DNA from: an uncultured Marinobacter sp.
GTDB taxonomy: Bacteria; Pseudomonadota; Gammaproteobacteria; Pseudomonadales; Oleiphilaceae
DNA length: 52,584 bases
Direction: 5' to 3'
Assembly (NCBI RefSeq): GCF_946886895.1
Contig: NZ_CAMPJO010000020.1
Location: 1 to 52,584 of the forward strand
Below are positions 17,293-27,915 of the stretch, one piece after another. Made by a program: the position numbers and the translations under genes. Under the pieces are notes generated by a model. The model worked only from the letters and a program-made list of their open reading frames with translations. It did not search any database and had not been told where the DNA came from. Position 1 is the stretch's first letter. Every line of letters begins with the position of its first letter.

Positions 17293-18870
17293 ATGAAAAT
17301 CGGGATTCCCAGGGAAATTTTTGAGGATGAACGTCGGGTAGCGGCAACACCGCCCTCGGTGCACAAGCTGATCAGCCTTGGCTACGAGGTGATGATCGAG
17401 GGCGGCGCCGGCGAGGCGGCGAACTATACCGACGACGCCTACGAAAAGGTCGGCGCGACCATTGCTGCTGATACCAAGGCGCTGTGGCAGGAAGCAGACG
17501 TTGTCCTGAAAGTCCGCGCGCCCATGAAAAACCCGTCCCTGAATGCACACGAAGTGGACTTGATGAAAGAAGGGGCGTTTCTGGTCAGCTATCTCTGGCC
17601 GGCCCAGAACCCCGAACTGCTGGAGAAACTGGCGGCGAAGAAAATTACCTCGTTCGCCATCGACAGCCTACCCCGCATCAGCCGCGCCCAGAAGATGGAT
17701 GCCCTCAGTGCCATGGCCAACATTGCCGGTTATCGGGCGGTAATTGAAGCGGCCAATAACTTCGGGCGTTTCTTTACCGGGCAGATGACCGCCGCGGGCA
17801 AGGTACCGCCGGCGAAGATCATGGTGATCGGTGCCGGCGTTGCCGGCCTGGCCGCCATTGGCGCCGCCAACAGCATGGGTGCCATTGTCAGGGCGTTTGA
17901 TACCCGGCTGGAAGTGAAGGAACAGGTGGAAAGCATGGGCGCCGAGTTCCTGGTGCTGGATTTTGACGACGAGGACGGCAGCGGCTCAGGTGGCTACGCC
18001 AAGCAGATGAGCGACGAGTTCATCAAGGTGGAAATGGCCCTGTTTGCGGAGCAGGCGAAGGAGGTGGACATCATCATCACCACCGCCCTGATTCCCGGCA
18101 AGCCGGCACCCAAGCTGATCACCGCCGACATGGTGAAGTCCATGAAGCCCGGCAGTGTCATTGTCGATCTGGCTTCCGAGCGTGGCGGTAACTGTGAGCT
18201 GACCGAACCCGGCAAGGTGGCCCATCACCACGGTGTGACGCTGATCGGCTACACCGATCTGCCCAGCCGGATGGCCAAGGTGGCCAGTGATCTCTACGCC
18301 ACCAACCTGGTTCACCTGCTCACTGAGCTGACCCCGGAAAAAGACGGCCAGCCTCAGGTCAACATGGATGACGATGTCATCCGTGGCTTGACGGTGGTTC
18401 GGGAACACGACATCACCTGGCCGCCACCCAAACCGGAAGCCCCGGTCAGCCCCAAGCCGGCACCGGGAACCGAGGAGCCCTCTGCGGAACAGAAAGCCGC
18501 AGCACTGAAACAGTCCGAGCGTCGCAGCATGATTGGCAAAGTCGCCCTGCTGCTGGTGACGCTCGCGGCCCTGTATGGGGTCGGTGCTCATGCTCCCGAG
18601 AGTTTTCTCAGCCACTTCACGGTGTTCGTGCTGGCCTGCTTTATTGGCTGGCAGGTTATCTGGAATGTCACCCCGTCCCTGCACACGCCGTTGATGAGTG
18701 TCACCAACGCCATCAGCGGCATCATCGTGATCGGGGCCATGCTGCACCTGGCCCAGGCGGAGAATATCGCCGTCGGGATCATGGCGTTCGTGGCGGTGCT
18801 GATTGCCAGTGTTAACGTGGGCGGTGGCTTCAGGGTCACTCACCGTATGCTCAACATGTTCCGCAAGTAG
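17293..18870 (+). CDS. pntA: NAD(P) transhydrogenase subunit alpha
   Basis: A 525-aa subunit of the proton-translocating transhydrogenase, which makes NADPH from NADH using the proton gradient. The NAD(H)-binding domain I occupies about residues 1-380 (MKIGIPREIFEDERRVAATP, VIGAGVAGLAAIGAANSMGA). A charged Pro/Ala linker (about 380-410) and four membrane helices follow. E. coli PntA has 510 residues, so length is normal. GGAGG precedes the ATG. pntB starts 13 bases after the stop, an obvious operon. The leader is unusually T-rich. Confidence 0.95.
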   Translation: MKIGIPREIFEDERRVAATPPSVHKLISLGYEVMIEGGAGEAANYTDDAYEKVGATIAADTKALWQEADVVLKVRAPMKNPSLNAHEVDLMKEGAFLVSYLWPAQNPELLEKLAAKKITSFAIDSLPRISRAQKMDALSAMANIAGYRAVIEAANNFGRFFTGQMTAAGKVPPAKIMVIGAGVAGLAAIGAANSMGAIVRAFDTRLEVKEQVESMGAEFLVLDFDDEDGSGSGGYAKQMSDEFIKVEMALFAEQAKEVDIIITTALIPGKPAPKLITADMVKSMKPGSVIVDLASERGGNCELTEPGKVAHHHGVTLIGYTDLPSRMAKVASDLYATNLVHLLTELTPEKDGQPQVNMDDDVIRGLTVVREHDITWPPPKPEAPVSPKPAPGTEEPSAEQKAAALKQSERRSMIGKVALLLVTLAALYGVGAHAPESFLSHFTVFVLACFIGWQVIWNVTPSLHTPLMSVTNAISGIIVIGAMLHLAQAENIAVGIMAFVAVLIASVNVGGGFRVTHRMLNMFRK

Positions 18871-18882
18871 GAGACGCCAAAG

Positions 18883-20277
18883 ATGAGTACAGGTCTGGTA
18901 AGCGTGGCCTACGTCGTGGCCAGTGTTTTGTTTATTCTCAGTCTCGGTGGCCTGAGCCACCAGGAGTCCGCCCGTCGTGGCAACCTTTACGGGGTCGCCG
19001 GCATCCTTCTGGCGGTGGGTGCCACCCTGGCCAGTGTGGGTGACGGTGGCATCGTCGCCATCGTGATCGCCATTCTGATTGGCGCGGGCATCGGTATTCC
19101 CCTGGCCAACCGGGTGGAAATGACCCAAATGCCGCAACTGGTTGCCCTGCTTCACAGCTTTGTCGGGCTGGCAGCGGTGCTGGTGGGTTTCTCCGGCTAC
19201 ATTGAGCCCCTGGTCAACACCACCGGCGCCGAGCACACCATCAAACTGGTGGAGGTGTTTGTCGGTGTCTTTGTCGGCGCGGTGACCTTCACCGGCTCGC
19301 TGGTGGCCTGCGGCAAGCTGGACGGTCGCATCAGCAGCAAGGCCCTCACCCTGCCCGGGCGGCACCTGATGAACCTGGTGGCGATTATTGCCTGTGTCCT
19401 GCTGGGCGCCTGGTTTCTGGGCACCAACAGCATGGCAACGGGTTTGCTGGCGCTGGTAGCCATGACCGCCATCGCGGCCATTCTGGGCATTCACCTGATC
19501 ATGGCCATCGGCGGCGCCGATATGCCAGTGGTGGTGTCCATGCTCAACAGCTACTCCGGCTGGGCAGCGGCCGCCATCGGTTTCATGCTGGGGAACGATC
19601 TGCTGATCGTTACTGGCGCCCTCGTGGGCAGCAGTGGTGCCATCCTCAGCTACATCATGTGCAAGGCCATGAACCGCTCGTTCATCAGCGTTATCCTGGG
19701 CGGCTTTGGCCAGACCAGCAGTTCCGGCAGTACCGCCGGTGAAGACCAGACCGCCATCGAAGCCTCCGCCGACGATGTCTGTGAAGAGCTGCGCAACGCG
19801 GACTCGGTCATCATTGTGCCCGGTTACGGCATGGCGGTGGCCCAGGCCCAGACCGGCGTCAGCGATCTCACCTCGCTGCTGCGGGACCGGGGCGTCAACG
19901 TCCGCTTTGGCATCCATCCGGTGGCGGGCCGGCTGCCCGGGCACATGAACGTGCTGCTCGCGGAAGCGCACGTGCCCTATGACATCGTGCTGGAGATGGA
20001 CGAGATCAACGACGACTTCCCGGAGACCGATGTGGTCCTGGTGATCGGTGCCAACGACACCGTGAACCCGGCTGCCGCCGAAGACCCGGGCAGCCCCATT
20101 GCCGGCATGCCGGTTCTGGAAGTCTGGAAAGCCCACCAGGTGGTGGTGCTCAAACGGGGTATGGCCACCGGCTACTCCGGGGTCGAGAACCCGCTGTTCT
20201 TCCGGGACAACACCCGGATGCTGTTCGGCGATGCCAAGGACAGCATCAACAAACTGGTGAGTGGTTTGCGGGGCTGA
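18883..20277 (+). CDS. pntB: NAD(P) transhydrogenase subunit beta
   Basis: A 464-aa subunit with about nine membrane helices followed by the NADP(H)-binding domain III ([15 protein letters not shown] near residue 310; [20 protein letters not shown] near 390). Its length equals the typical 460-465 residues. GGAG sits upstream of the ATG. Together with PntA it forms the inner-membrane pump. A very long open frame lies antisense across both genes but has no protein features. Confidence 0.95.
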   Translation: MSTGLVSVAYVVASVLFILSLGGLSHQESARRGNLYGVAGILLAVGATLASVGDGGIVAIVIAILIGAGIGIPLANRVEMTQMPQLVALLHSFVGLAAVLVGFSGYIEPLVNTTGAEHTIKLVEVFVGVFVGAVTFTGSLVACGKLDGRISSKALTLPGRHLMNLVAIIACVLLGAWFLGTNSMATGLLALVAMTAIAAILGIHLIMAIGGADMPVVVSMLNSYSGWAAAAIGFMLGNDLLIVTGALVGSSGAILSYIMCKAMNRSFISVILGGFGQTSSSGSTAGEDQTAIEASADDVCEELRNADSVIIVPGYGMAVAQAQTGVSDLTSLLRDRGVNVRFGIHPVAGRLPGHMNVLLAEAHVPYDIVLEMDEINDDFPETDVVLVIGANDTVNPAAAEDPGSPIAGMPVLEVWKAHQVVVLKRGMATGYSGVENPLFFRDNTRMLFGDAKDSINKLVSGLRG

Positions 20278-20281
20278 CCAA

Positions 20282-21418
20282 TCAGGCCTCAGCCTCTTTG
20301 GCGAAGAACCGCTCAATCTGCCGGGACTGGCTCTGGCCATCCCGGTAGCCCAGTTCGATCAGATCACGGCAAAAGCGTTTGTCGAACAGCAGGAAACTGG
20401 CAAGGTTGGCACTGGAGAACGGCGCAGAATCCGACGCGCCAGTGAGTCGCCGCAGCACCAACGGCATGGCGTCGATGTACTTCATGGCCAGTTCGTTGAT
20501 CGGTTCGGACGGGGAAATTTCCAGGATATCCACCGGGTGCAGGTCGAGCCCGGACTCCTTCAGTTTCTGCTCAGGGATCAACTCCAGTAACTGGTTGATC
20601 AGGCGTGAGCGGTCAATGTCGTAATCCAGTGTGTCCAGAAACATACCGTTAAAGACGTGTGCCAGTACCTGGGTCAGGGTCGGCATGCCGGGCTTTTCCG
20701 GACGTCTGGGCGGGCACATGGCATTGGCACTGACGCCAATCACCAGCACCTTGCGGGCTCCCAGGTGCAACGCCGGGCTGATATGGGCCATCTGCCGGGT
20801 AACGCCGTCGCCAAAATACTCACGATGGATTTTCACCGGTGCAAACAGCGTGGGAATGGCTGTGGAAGCCATGATGTGGTCCACCGACAGCGTCACGCGG
20901 GTGCCACCACGCTGCCCTACCGACCAGCCCTCCAGGCCGTCAATGCCTTCAAAAAAACAGACGTTCTGGCCCGTGGCATAACCACAGGCATTCAGGCCCA
21001 CCGCATCGATATGACCCTCGCTGATCGTCTGCCGTATGCTCTCCAGATCAATTTCCTGCTCCAATAATGTTCGAAGCGGTGAGTTGTCCAGAAAAGACAC
21101 CGGCCCGTTCTCAATAGGCCGGCTGATCATCTTGCGGGCGACAGCACTGAACGTGCGCATCAGGGAGAAAGTGTCCGCCCGGAACACCCGGTCCAGGGTC
21201 AGTTCCGACCAGACCCGGTCCAGATGATCAATATTGTGGCGAAACAGGCCACGATTACCGGCGATGGCCATGGCATTGATGGCGCCGGCAGACGTTCCGA
21301 TGATGACGTTGAACGGATGCTGCCAGTCGGGATACATGTCGGCAATCGCGCGAAGCACTCCAACCTGGTAAGCGGCCCTCGCGCCACCGCCCGTGAGGAT
21401 GACACCGCTCTTCATCAT
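20282..21418 (-). CDS. Patatin-like phospholipase
   Basis: A 378-aa patatin-family lipid acyl hydrolase. It has the oxyanion loop GGGARAAYQVG (residues 9-19), the nucleophile elbow GTSAGA (Ser near 43) and the catalytic Asp in FGDGVTR, where the family DG dyad is DG here. No signal peptide is seen, so it is probably cytosolic or membrane-associated. It is convergent with pntB, with only four bases between stop codons. Role in membrane lipid turnover is inferred. Confidence 0.85.
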   Translation of the reverse strand: MMKSGVILTGGGARAAYQVGVLRAIADMYPDWQHPFNVIIGTSAGAINAMAIAGNRGLFRHNIDHLDRVWSELTLDRVFRADTFSLMRTFSAVARKMISRPIENGPVSFLDNSPLRTLLEQEIDLESIRQTISEGHIDAVGLNACGYATGQNVCFFEGIDGLEGWSVGQRGGTRVTLSVDHIMASTAIPTLFAPVKIHREYFGDGVTRQMAHISPALHLGARKVLVIGVSANAMCPPRRPEKPGMPTLTQVLAHVFNGMFLDTLDYDIDRSRLINQLLELIPEQKLKESGLDLHPVDILEISPSEPINELAMKYIDAMPLVLRRLTGASDSAPFSSANLASFLLFDKRFCRDLIELGYRDGQSQSRQIERFFAKEAEA

Positions 21419-21491
21419 GGTGGATTGCTGCCGATCGTTATCGATTCAGCCCGCTGGCTATGCATCAGTCCGGACTCCGGATGACTGGCAC

Positions 21492-21803
21492 CTACTCGGT
21501 GGTATTATAAACGTAAGAAGCCACGGTTCCGTCCTGATTGAAGCGTATCACCAGGTCGGTGGTTTCGGCGTCACCAAAGGCCGACCAGCGGTACTTGCCG
21601 TAGGTCCAGGTGCGTTTGCCATCCTCGATACCGGTGCGCCAGGGCTCGCCGAACATCTCCTGAATATCCGCCCGGGTCGTGTCACCGATCTCAATCTGGT
21701 CGACGTTATGGGCGGGAAAATCCCGGCCGACGGTGGCACAGCCCACCAGACTGGCCAGAAACAGCGTGGCCATCAGGGTTTTAACGGCATTACGGAAGGA
21801 CAT
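21492..21803 (-). CDS. Small outer-membrane lipoprotein, BamE/SmpA-like fold
   Basis: A 103-aa lipoprotein. Signal peptide with lipobox LASLVGC puts the lipidated Cys at 22. The mature part has the pattern of the BamE/OmlA fold (IEIGDTTRADIQEMFGEPW, then WTYGKYRW). True BamE has different conserved residues, so this is a paralogue of unknown role. It lies 73 bases upstream of the patatin gene on the same strand. Confidence 0.75.
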   Translation of the reverse strand: MSFRNAVKTLMATLFLASLVGCATVGRDFPAHNVDQIEIGDTTRADIQEMFGEPWRTGIEDGKRTWTYGKYRWSAFGDAETTDLVIRFNQDGTVASYVYNTTE

Positions 21804-21891
21804 AAAGGCACTCCTGTCTTGCTGGGGATTTCCCTCATCATAGCTGGTTCACAACGGGACGCGATTACGAACCGGACAGTTTTTGCCCACG

Positions 21892-21923
21892 AAAAAAAGC
21901 CGCAGGCTTTTCAGCACTGCGGC
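21892..21923 (-). terminator. Terminator of the Old Yellow Enzyme gene
   Basis: Stem GCCGCAG / CTGCGGC with an 11-base loop. Seven A residues on the plus strand supply a U-run for minus-strand RNA. It lies 43 bases past the stop at 21967. Confidence 0.8.
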
Positions 21924-21966
21924 AAGTACAGATCGAAGGGTCGATCAGCAGGGATTTTCGGGCGGC

Positions 21967-23079
21967 TCAGTACAGTCTGGCCAGGGACTTTTTGGCAAAG
22001 GCTTCGACGTCTGCCAGACGCCCTTCTTTCACCTTCACCAGCCATTCCGGGTCCTGCAGCAGGGCCCGACCGACGGCAATCAGTTCAAACTCGTGGTTAT
22101 TCATGCGCTCCACCAGCTCATCAATACCGGCTTGCTCCACGGCGTCCTTCTTGCTGGCAAAGGTGCCACTGATAAAGTCTTCCGTCAGGCCGACACTGCC
22201 CACCGACATGGTCGGCTTGCCAGACAGCTTCTGGGTCCAACCGGCCAGGTTAAGGTTCGAGCCTTCAAACTCGGGCTCCCAGAACCGGCGGGTCGACGCG
22301 TGAAAAATATCCACACCGGCGTCCACCAGGGGCATCAGGAACTGTTCGAGTTCCTCCGGCGTATTCACCAGTTTCGCCTCGTAATCCTGCTGCTTCCACT
22401 GGGAAAAGCGCAGCATGATCGGAAAGTCCGGCCCCACCCGGTGGCGGACCGCTTCCACGATCTCCACGACAAACCGCAGCCGGTTCTCAAGGCTGCCGCC
22501 GTATTCGTCGTCTCGCTGGTTGGTGCCTTCCCAGAGGAACTGATCCAGCAGGTAACCGTGGGCACCGTGGATCTCCACGCCGTCAAAACCCAGAGCCCTG
22601 GCATCCTGCGCGGCGTCTGCGAAGGCGATGATCACATCCTGAATGTCTTCCAGGCTCATGGCCTTGCCATTGGGCTTACCCGGGGCAAACAGGCCCGAAG
22701 GGCTGTACCCGGGGACTGCCGGATCCGGCTCGGTGCCTTCCTTGCGTACCGCGCCCACGTGCCAGAGCTGGGGGAAAATGGCGCCGCCGGCGTCGTGAAC
22801 CGCATCAACCACGTTTTTCCAGCCCGCCAGGGCGTCATCGCCATGGAAGAAAGGAACATTCGGATACCCGTTGGCACCGGGGTGATTGACCGTAGTACCT
22901 TCGGTGATCAACAGGCCCACCCCATTCTCGGCACGGCGACGGTAGTAAGCCACGACGTCATCACCCGGCGCATTGCCCGGAGAAAAGTTGCGGGTCATCG
23001 GGGCCATGGCCACACGGTTACGCAGCGTCAGGTTGTGGATTTCAAATGGCTCAAACATGGGGCCGAGATTCATGCTCAT
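21967..23079 (-). CDS. NADH:flavin oxidoreductase, Old Yellow Enzyme family
   Basis: A 370-aa FMN-dependent ene-reductase. It has LTLRNRVAMAPMTR at the start, PQLWHVG, the substrate-binding pair HGAHGYL, and the long family signature QRDDEYGGSLENR. It reduces activated C=C bonds or nitro compounds. ATG at 23079 is chosen; ATG at 23073 is an alternative. It is divergent from an HxlR regulator with two GGTT-N9-AACC palindromes between them, a typical redox- or electrophile-sensing arrangement. Confidence 0.85.
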   Translation of the reverse strand: MSMNLGPMFEPFEIHNLTLRNRVAMAPMTRNFSPGNAPGDDVVAYYRRRAENGVGLLITEGTTVNHPGANGYPNVPFFHGDDALAGWKNVVDAVHDAGGAIFPQLWHVGAVRKEGTEPDPAVPGYSPSGLFAPGKPNGKAMSLEDIQDVIIAFADAAQDARALGFDGVEIHGAHGYLLDQFLWEGTNQRDDEYGGSLENRLRFVVEIVEAVRHRVGPDFPIMLRFSQWKQQDYEAKLVNTPEELEQFLMPLVDAGVDIFHASTRRFWEPEFEGSNLNLAGWTQKLSGKPTMSVGSVGLTEDFISGTFASKKDAVEQAGIDELVERMNNHEFELIAVGRALLQDPEWLVKVKEGRLADVEAFAKKSLARLY

Positions 23080-23103
23080 GGTATTTCGCAACCTCACTAA
23101 TTT

Positions 23104-23148
23104 GGTTTCGTTAAGCAACCCTATTAAATCTGGTTTTAAAATGCAACC
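23104..23148. promoter_or_regulatory. Two GGTT-N9-AACC palindromes in the OYE/hxlR divergent promoter
   Basis: Sites at 23104-23120 and 23132-23148 share GGTT, nine bases, then GCAACC at the right. Their centres are 28 bases apart. They fill the short gap between the divergent genes and are the best candidates for the HxlR-type repressor sites. Confidence 0.5.
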
Positions 23149-23168
23149 CCATTCGGTACACTGCCACC

Positions 23169-23639
23169 ATGGCCAGAAAACGTTTTGATGATTCCAATTG
23201 CTCCGTTGCCCGCGCCCTCAATCAGGTGGGCGACTGGTGGTCCCTGCTGATTGTGCTGCAGGCCATGTACGGCACCCGGCGTTTTGTCGACTTCCAGCAG
23301 GAGCTCGGCATTGCCAAGAACATCCTCTGTGATCGCCTTGCCCGGCTGGTGGATAACGGTGTGTTGCGGAAAGTGGATGTGGGGGAGCATGGTTCCCGGT
23401 TTGAATACCGGCTCACCGACAAAGGCAGGGATCTGTTTCCGGTCGTCATTGCCCTGCGACAGTGGGGCGACAAGTGGAACCCGTCCCCGGACGACGCGCC
23501 GCTGGACCTACGGGACCGTGAAACCGGCGAGCCTATACAGATGGTGCAGGTGCAGAATGTCCGCGGTAACCCACTGACCATCCGGGATGTATTCGTGCCC
23601 GATGCTCCGGTGCCGGCCCGCGGCAAAAACTCCGCCTGA
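23169..23639 (+). CDS. HxlR-family transcriptional regulator
   Basis: A 156-aa winged-helix regulator. The family signature is complete: CSVARALNQVGDWWSLLIV, then RFVDFQQELGIAKNILCDRL and a wing YRLTDKGRDL. A single Cys11 near the N-terminus is where HypR/QorR/YodB-type members sense electrophiles or oxidants. It is divergent from the Old Yellow Enzyme gene and probably represses it. No strong ribosome site precedes the ATG. Confidence 0.85.
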   Translation: MARKRFDDSNCSVARALNQVGDWWSLLIVLQAMYGTRRFVDFQQELGIAKNILCDRLARLVDNGVLRKVDVGEHGSRFEYRLTDKGRDLFPVVIALRQWGDKWNPSPDDAPLDLRDRETGEPIQMVQVQNVRGNPLTIRDVFVPDAPVPARGKNSA

Positions 23640-23672
23640 CCGTCCCGGGCCGGTCAACCCGGCCCGGGACGG
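23640..23672. terminator. Very strong hairpin between convergent genes
   Basis: A 14-base perfect stem beginning CCGTCCCGGGCCGG with a five-base loop between the hxlR-type gene and rhlE. There is no U-run, so it may act as a bidirectional barrier or 3'-end stabiliser rather than a classical terminator. Confidence 0.6.
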
Positions 23673-23681
23673 ATCACTTGA

Positions 23682-25001
<1,320 letters not shown>

Positions 25002-25282
25002 ATGGATCAACTCTTGATTGTTCTGCCTCCACGACCACCGGTTTCGGCGAGTGCGGGCAGGTACCATGAACATTCATGGAATAATAGACGACTACAGTCA
25101 CGCGCCGTTATCGGGGTGACGTCCTCTGACAGGTCGTATGGAAAGGTCGCACGGGCCTAAAGCCTTAACTTGCGGAATCCCTAGAGGCAGGATGCGGGCA
25201 CAGTAACAGAGCACCGGAGGATTTGCCATAGGTGATTATAATAAGCATCCGACCTACCCGGCGCCGGTTGGCCGGAATGCAT

Positions 25283-26203
25283 TCAATAAAGACTCGCAGC
25301 CCCCTCCGGCCGGCTTTTGAATCGCTTGTGCAGCCACAAGTACTGATCGGGATGTTCCCGGATGGTGGATTCGATAAAGCGGTTCCAGATTTCGGCGTCG
25401 CGGGTTTCGTCCTGGCCGAATTCCTCCTGGATGGGTGAAAACGCCACGCGATAACGGCCATCGGCCAACCGCAGGTGGCTGACACAGATCACCGCCGCGC
25501 CGGATTTCCGGGCGATGTAGCTGGGCGAGGTGATACAACCGGCCTCAACACCGAAAAAAGGCACAAACACATCGGTCTTGCCGCCGAAATCCTGATCACA
25601 GGCAAACCAGACCTGGCCGCCGCCCTTCAGAAAGGTCATCAGCTTCGGTAGCTGGCGCTTGGAAAACGGACGAATGTTGAAATGACGGCGGCGGCCGTTC
25701 TCGATCATGCGGTCAATAACCGGATTGTTATTGGGCCGGTACATATACCCTGGCTTGTCCAGCTTGCAGGCAATCAGCGGCAGGGCGAAGTCAAAAATGC
25801 TGTAGTGACCACCGATCAGCAGCACGCCCCGGTTCTGCGCCTTCGCTTCGTCCAGGTGCTCCAGCCCGAGTATTTCCGCGCTGTCGCAATAGCTGGACAT
25901 GTCCCGCCACCAGGCGTGGGTACTTTCCAGGAAGCCTCGGGTGCAGGCGATGAAGTTGTCCTGCACCAATTGCTTGCGGTCGCTCTCAGACAACTCTGGA
26001 AAACAGGCAGCCAGATTGGTGTCCGCCACCCTGGCGCGGGATCTAAGCTTGCGCTCGAGAAAACATCCAAGGCGCGTGCCGACGCGCTGTTTAGCCGCCA
26101 TCGGCAATAGCGACAGCAGGTACAGTGCCAATACGATCAGCCAGGAAGGCCAGTAAACCGGATGCCACAAGGGCCTTTTGTTCTTCTTGCCGGAGTTCGA
26201 CAT
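25283..26203 (-). CDS. Lipid A biosynthesis acyltransferase family (LpxL/HtrB-like)
   Basis: A 306-aa inner-membrane acyltransferase. One N-terminal membrane helix (LIVLALYLLSLLP) is followed by the HX4D active-site motif GGHYSIFD and a downstream ACDQDFGGK region. Family members move acyl chains onto lipid A precursors. Start MSNSGKKNKRPLW at 26203 is preferred to 26260. It stands alone; whether it is the main lauroyl transferase or a paralogue cannot be decided. Confidence 0.8.
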   Translation of the reverse strand: MSNSGKKNKRPLWHPVYWPSWLIVLALYLLSLLPMAAKQRVGTRLGCFLERKLRSRARVADTNLAACFPELSESDRKQLVQDNFIACTRGFLESTHAWWRDMSSYCDSAEILGLEHLDEAKAQNRGVLLIGGHYSIFDFALPLIACKLDKPGYMYRPNNNPVIDRMIENGRRRHFNIRPFSKRQLPKLMTFLKGGGQVWFACDQDFGGKTDVFVPFFGVEAGCITSPSYIARKSGAAVICVSHLRLADGRYRVAFSPIQEEFGQDETRDAEIWNRFIESTIREHPDQYLWLHKRFKSRPEGAASLY

Positions 26204-26308
26204 ACATCTATCAGCCTGTGCAGGAATGCAACGGTTGAAAATCCTGACACACTCGGACACGGACTAAAAGATGCATATCGTAACCGGCTCATTCACGCTG
26301 GCGAAACA

Positions 26309-27835
26309 TCATGAACCAAACAACGCCGAGCGCAACGGCCGCAGAAACCCTCCGGTCTGCCGCTGTCCGGCGCGGGACGCCCGGCCATCAAACTCCAGAT
26401 AGCCGTCCTCAATCGGATCGAACCGCAGGATTTTCACATCCTCCAGGTAATTCCGAGACGCTTTCCAGGGCCCGTGGGTACCCTGCCTTGGCAGGCGATC
26501 CTCGGCACGTTTGATGTAACCGGCGTTCAGTGACCCGAGAATGGTGTCTTCCGCCTGGCTGTTTTCGGTATCGCGTGCGACCACGGTCCGGATGCCTGTG
26601 CGATCCATGTGGTTCAGCAAACGGCACAGGTATTCGCTGGCAATGTCCGCTTTCAGGGTCCAGGAGATGTTGGTGTAGCCGAAGATCATGCCGGCGTTCG
26701 GCACCCCTTCCACCATCACGTTCTTGTAGATCACCTTGTCTTTCATCACCACCGGTTGGCCATCAACCGTCGGTTTGATACCACCGAGCATCTGGATCTC
26801 CAGGCCCGTGGCCGGAATGATGATGTCCGCTTCCAGCGACTCGCCCGAGGCCAGGCGAATACCGGTTTCCGTGAAACGCTCAATCCGGTCCGTGGCAATG
26901 GTGGCCTTGCCCGCCTTCAGGGCCTGGAACAGGTCGCCGTCTTTCACCACACACAGGCGCTGGTCCCAGGGGTTGTAGTCCGGAGTGAAGTGGCGCATGT
27001 CCGCGTGCCCTGCCACCTGGCGCCTGATGATGCCGAGGAACAGCCGGCGCATGGCCCGGGGGCTCTTGCGGGAGCGCTCGTAGAGCAGGCGCGAAATGGA
27101 GATATTGCGGGCCCGGGTCAGTTTGTAGGCGGCCTTTGCCGGTAACACCTTTTGCAGTGCCAGGGTGACCTTGTCGGTCGACGGCAACGGCATCAGATAA
27201 GTGGGTGAACGCTGCAGCATGGTGACATGCGCGGCCTTGTCGGCCAGCGTGGGTACCAGGGTAATGGCGGTGGCGCCACTGCCGATGACCACCACCTTCT
27301 TGCCAGTGCAGTCGAGGTCTTCCGGCCAGTGCTGCGGGTGCACCACCTGGCCCTGGAAGTCCTGCTCGCCGGGAAAGTCCGGCTGGTAGCCCCGATCGTA
27401 GTTGTAATACCCGGTGCAGCCGACCATGAACCCGGCCGTGTAGGTTTCGGTTTCTCCGGTGGCTTCGTTCTCGGCGGTCAATGTCCAGCACTTGTCGGCG
27501 CCCGACCAGTCCGCGGTTTTCACTGCCAGGCTGTAGCGGATATGCCGCTCGACATCGTGCTCCTGCGCGGTCTCACGCACGTAATTCTTGATGGACGCGC
27601 CATCCGCCAGCACCTTGCCACCGGTCCACGGGCGAAAATTGTAGCCAAAGGTGAACATGTCCGAATCGGACCGGATGCCGGGATAGCGGAACAGATCCCA
27701 GGTGCCGCCCAGAGACTGACGGCGCTCAAGGATGGCGAACGATTTACCCGGGCACTCGCGCCTGAGGTGGCACGCCATGCCAATGCCGGATACCCCGGCG
27801 CCGATGATCAGAACATCAAAATGGTGTTGGCTCAT
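26309..27835 (-). CDS. Flavin-containing (Baeyer-Villiger-type) monooxygenase 2
   Basis: A 508-aa FAD/NADPH monooxygenase, related to but distinct from the one at 14552. FAD motif IGAGVSGIGMA starts near residue 11. The Baeyer-Villiger fingerprint FQGQVVHPQHWP is near 160, followed by the NADPH motif VIGSGATAITLVP. Start at 27835 fits the family beginning and has GAGGG upstream. Resembles the EthA-like class by RYPGIRSDSDM and FGYNFRPW. It lies just downstream of the ECF sigma gene on the same strand. Confidence 0.85.
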   Translation of the reverse strand: MSQHHFDVLIIGAGVSGIGMACHLRRECPGKSFAILERRQSLGGTWDLFRYPGIRSDSDMFTFGYNFRPWTGGKVLADGASIKNYVRETAQEHDVERHIRYSLAVKTADWSGADKCWTLTAENEATGETETYTAGFMVGCTGYYNYDRGYQPDFPGEQDFQGQVVHPQHWPEDLDCTGKKVVVIGSGATAITLVPTLADKAAHVTMLQRSPTYLMPLPSTDKVTLALQKVLPAKAAYKLTRARNISISRLLYERSRKSPRAMRRLFLGIIRRQVAGHADMRHFTPDYNPWDQRLCVVKDGDLFQALKAGKATIATDRIERFTETGIRLASGESLEADIIIPATGLEIQMLGGIKPTVDGQPVVMKDKVIYKNVMVEGVPNAGMIFGYTNISWTLKADIASEYLCRLLNHMDRTGIRTVVARDTENSQAEDTILGSLNAGYIKRAEDRLPRQGTHGPWKASRNYLEDVKILRFDPIEDGYLEFDGRASRAGQRQTGGFLRPLRSALFGS

Positions 27836-27915
27836 GGTCGCACCCTCACAATGCATCGTGAATCCGGCCCTCCGGGCAGCCCCGGAACAACCGCTCATCA
27901 CGTTAAGGTAGCGGC

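Noticed and set aside
17986..20340. A 784-codon open frame on the minus strand across pntA and pntB
   Set aside because: It is antisense to two unmistakable genes, is full of His/Gln/Asp from complementary GC-rich codons, and has no domain features. It is a codon-bias shadow.
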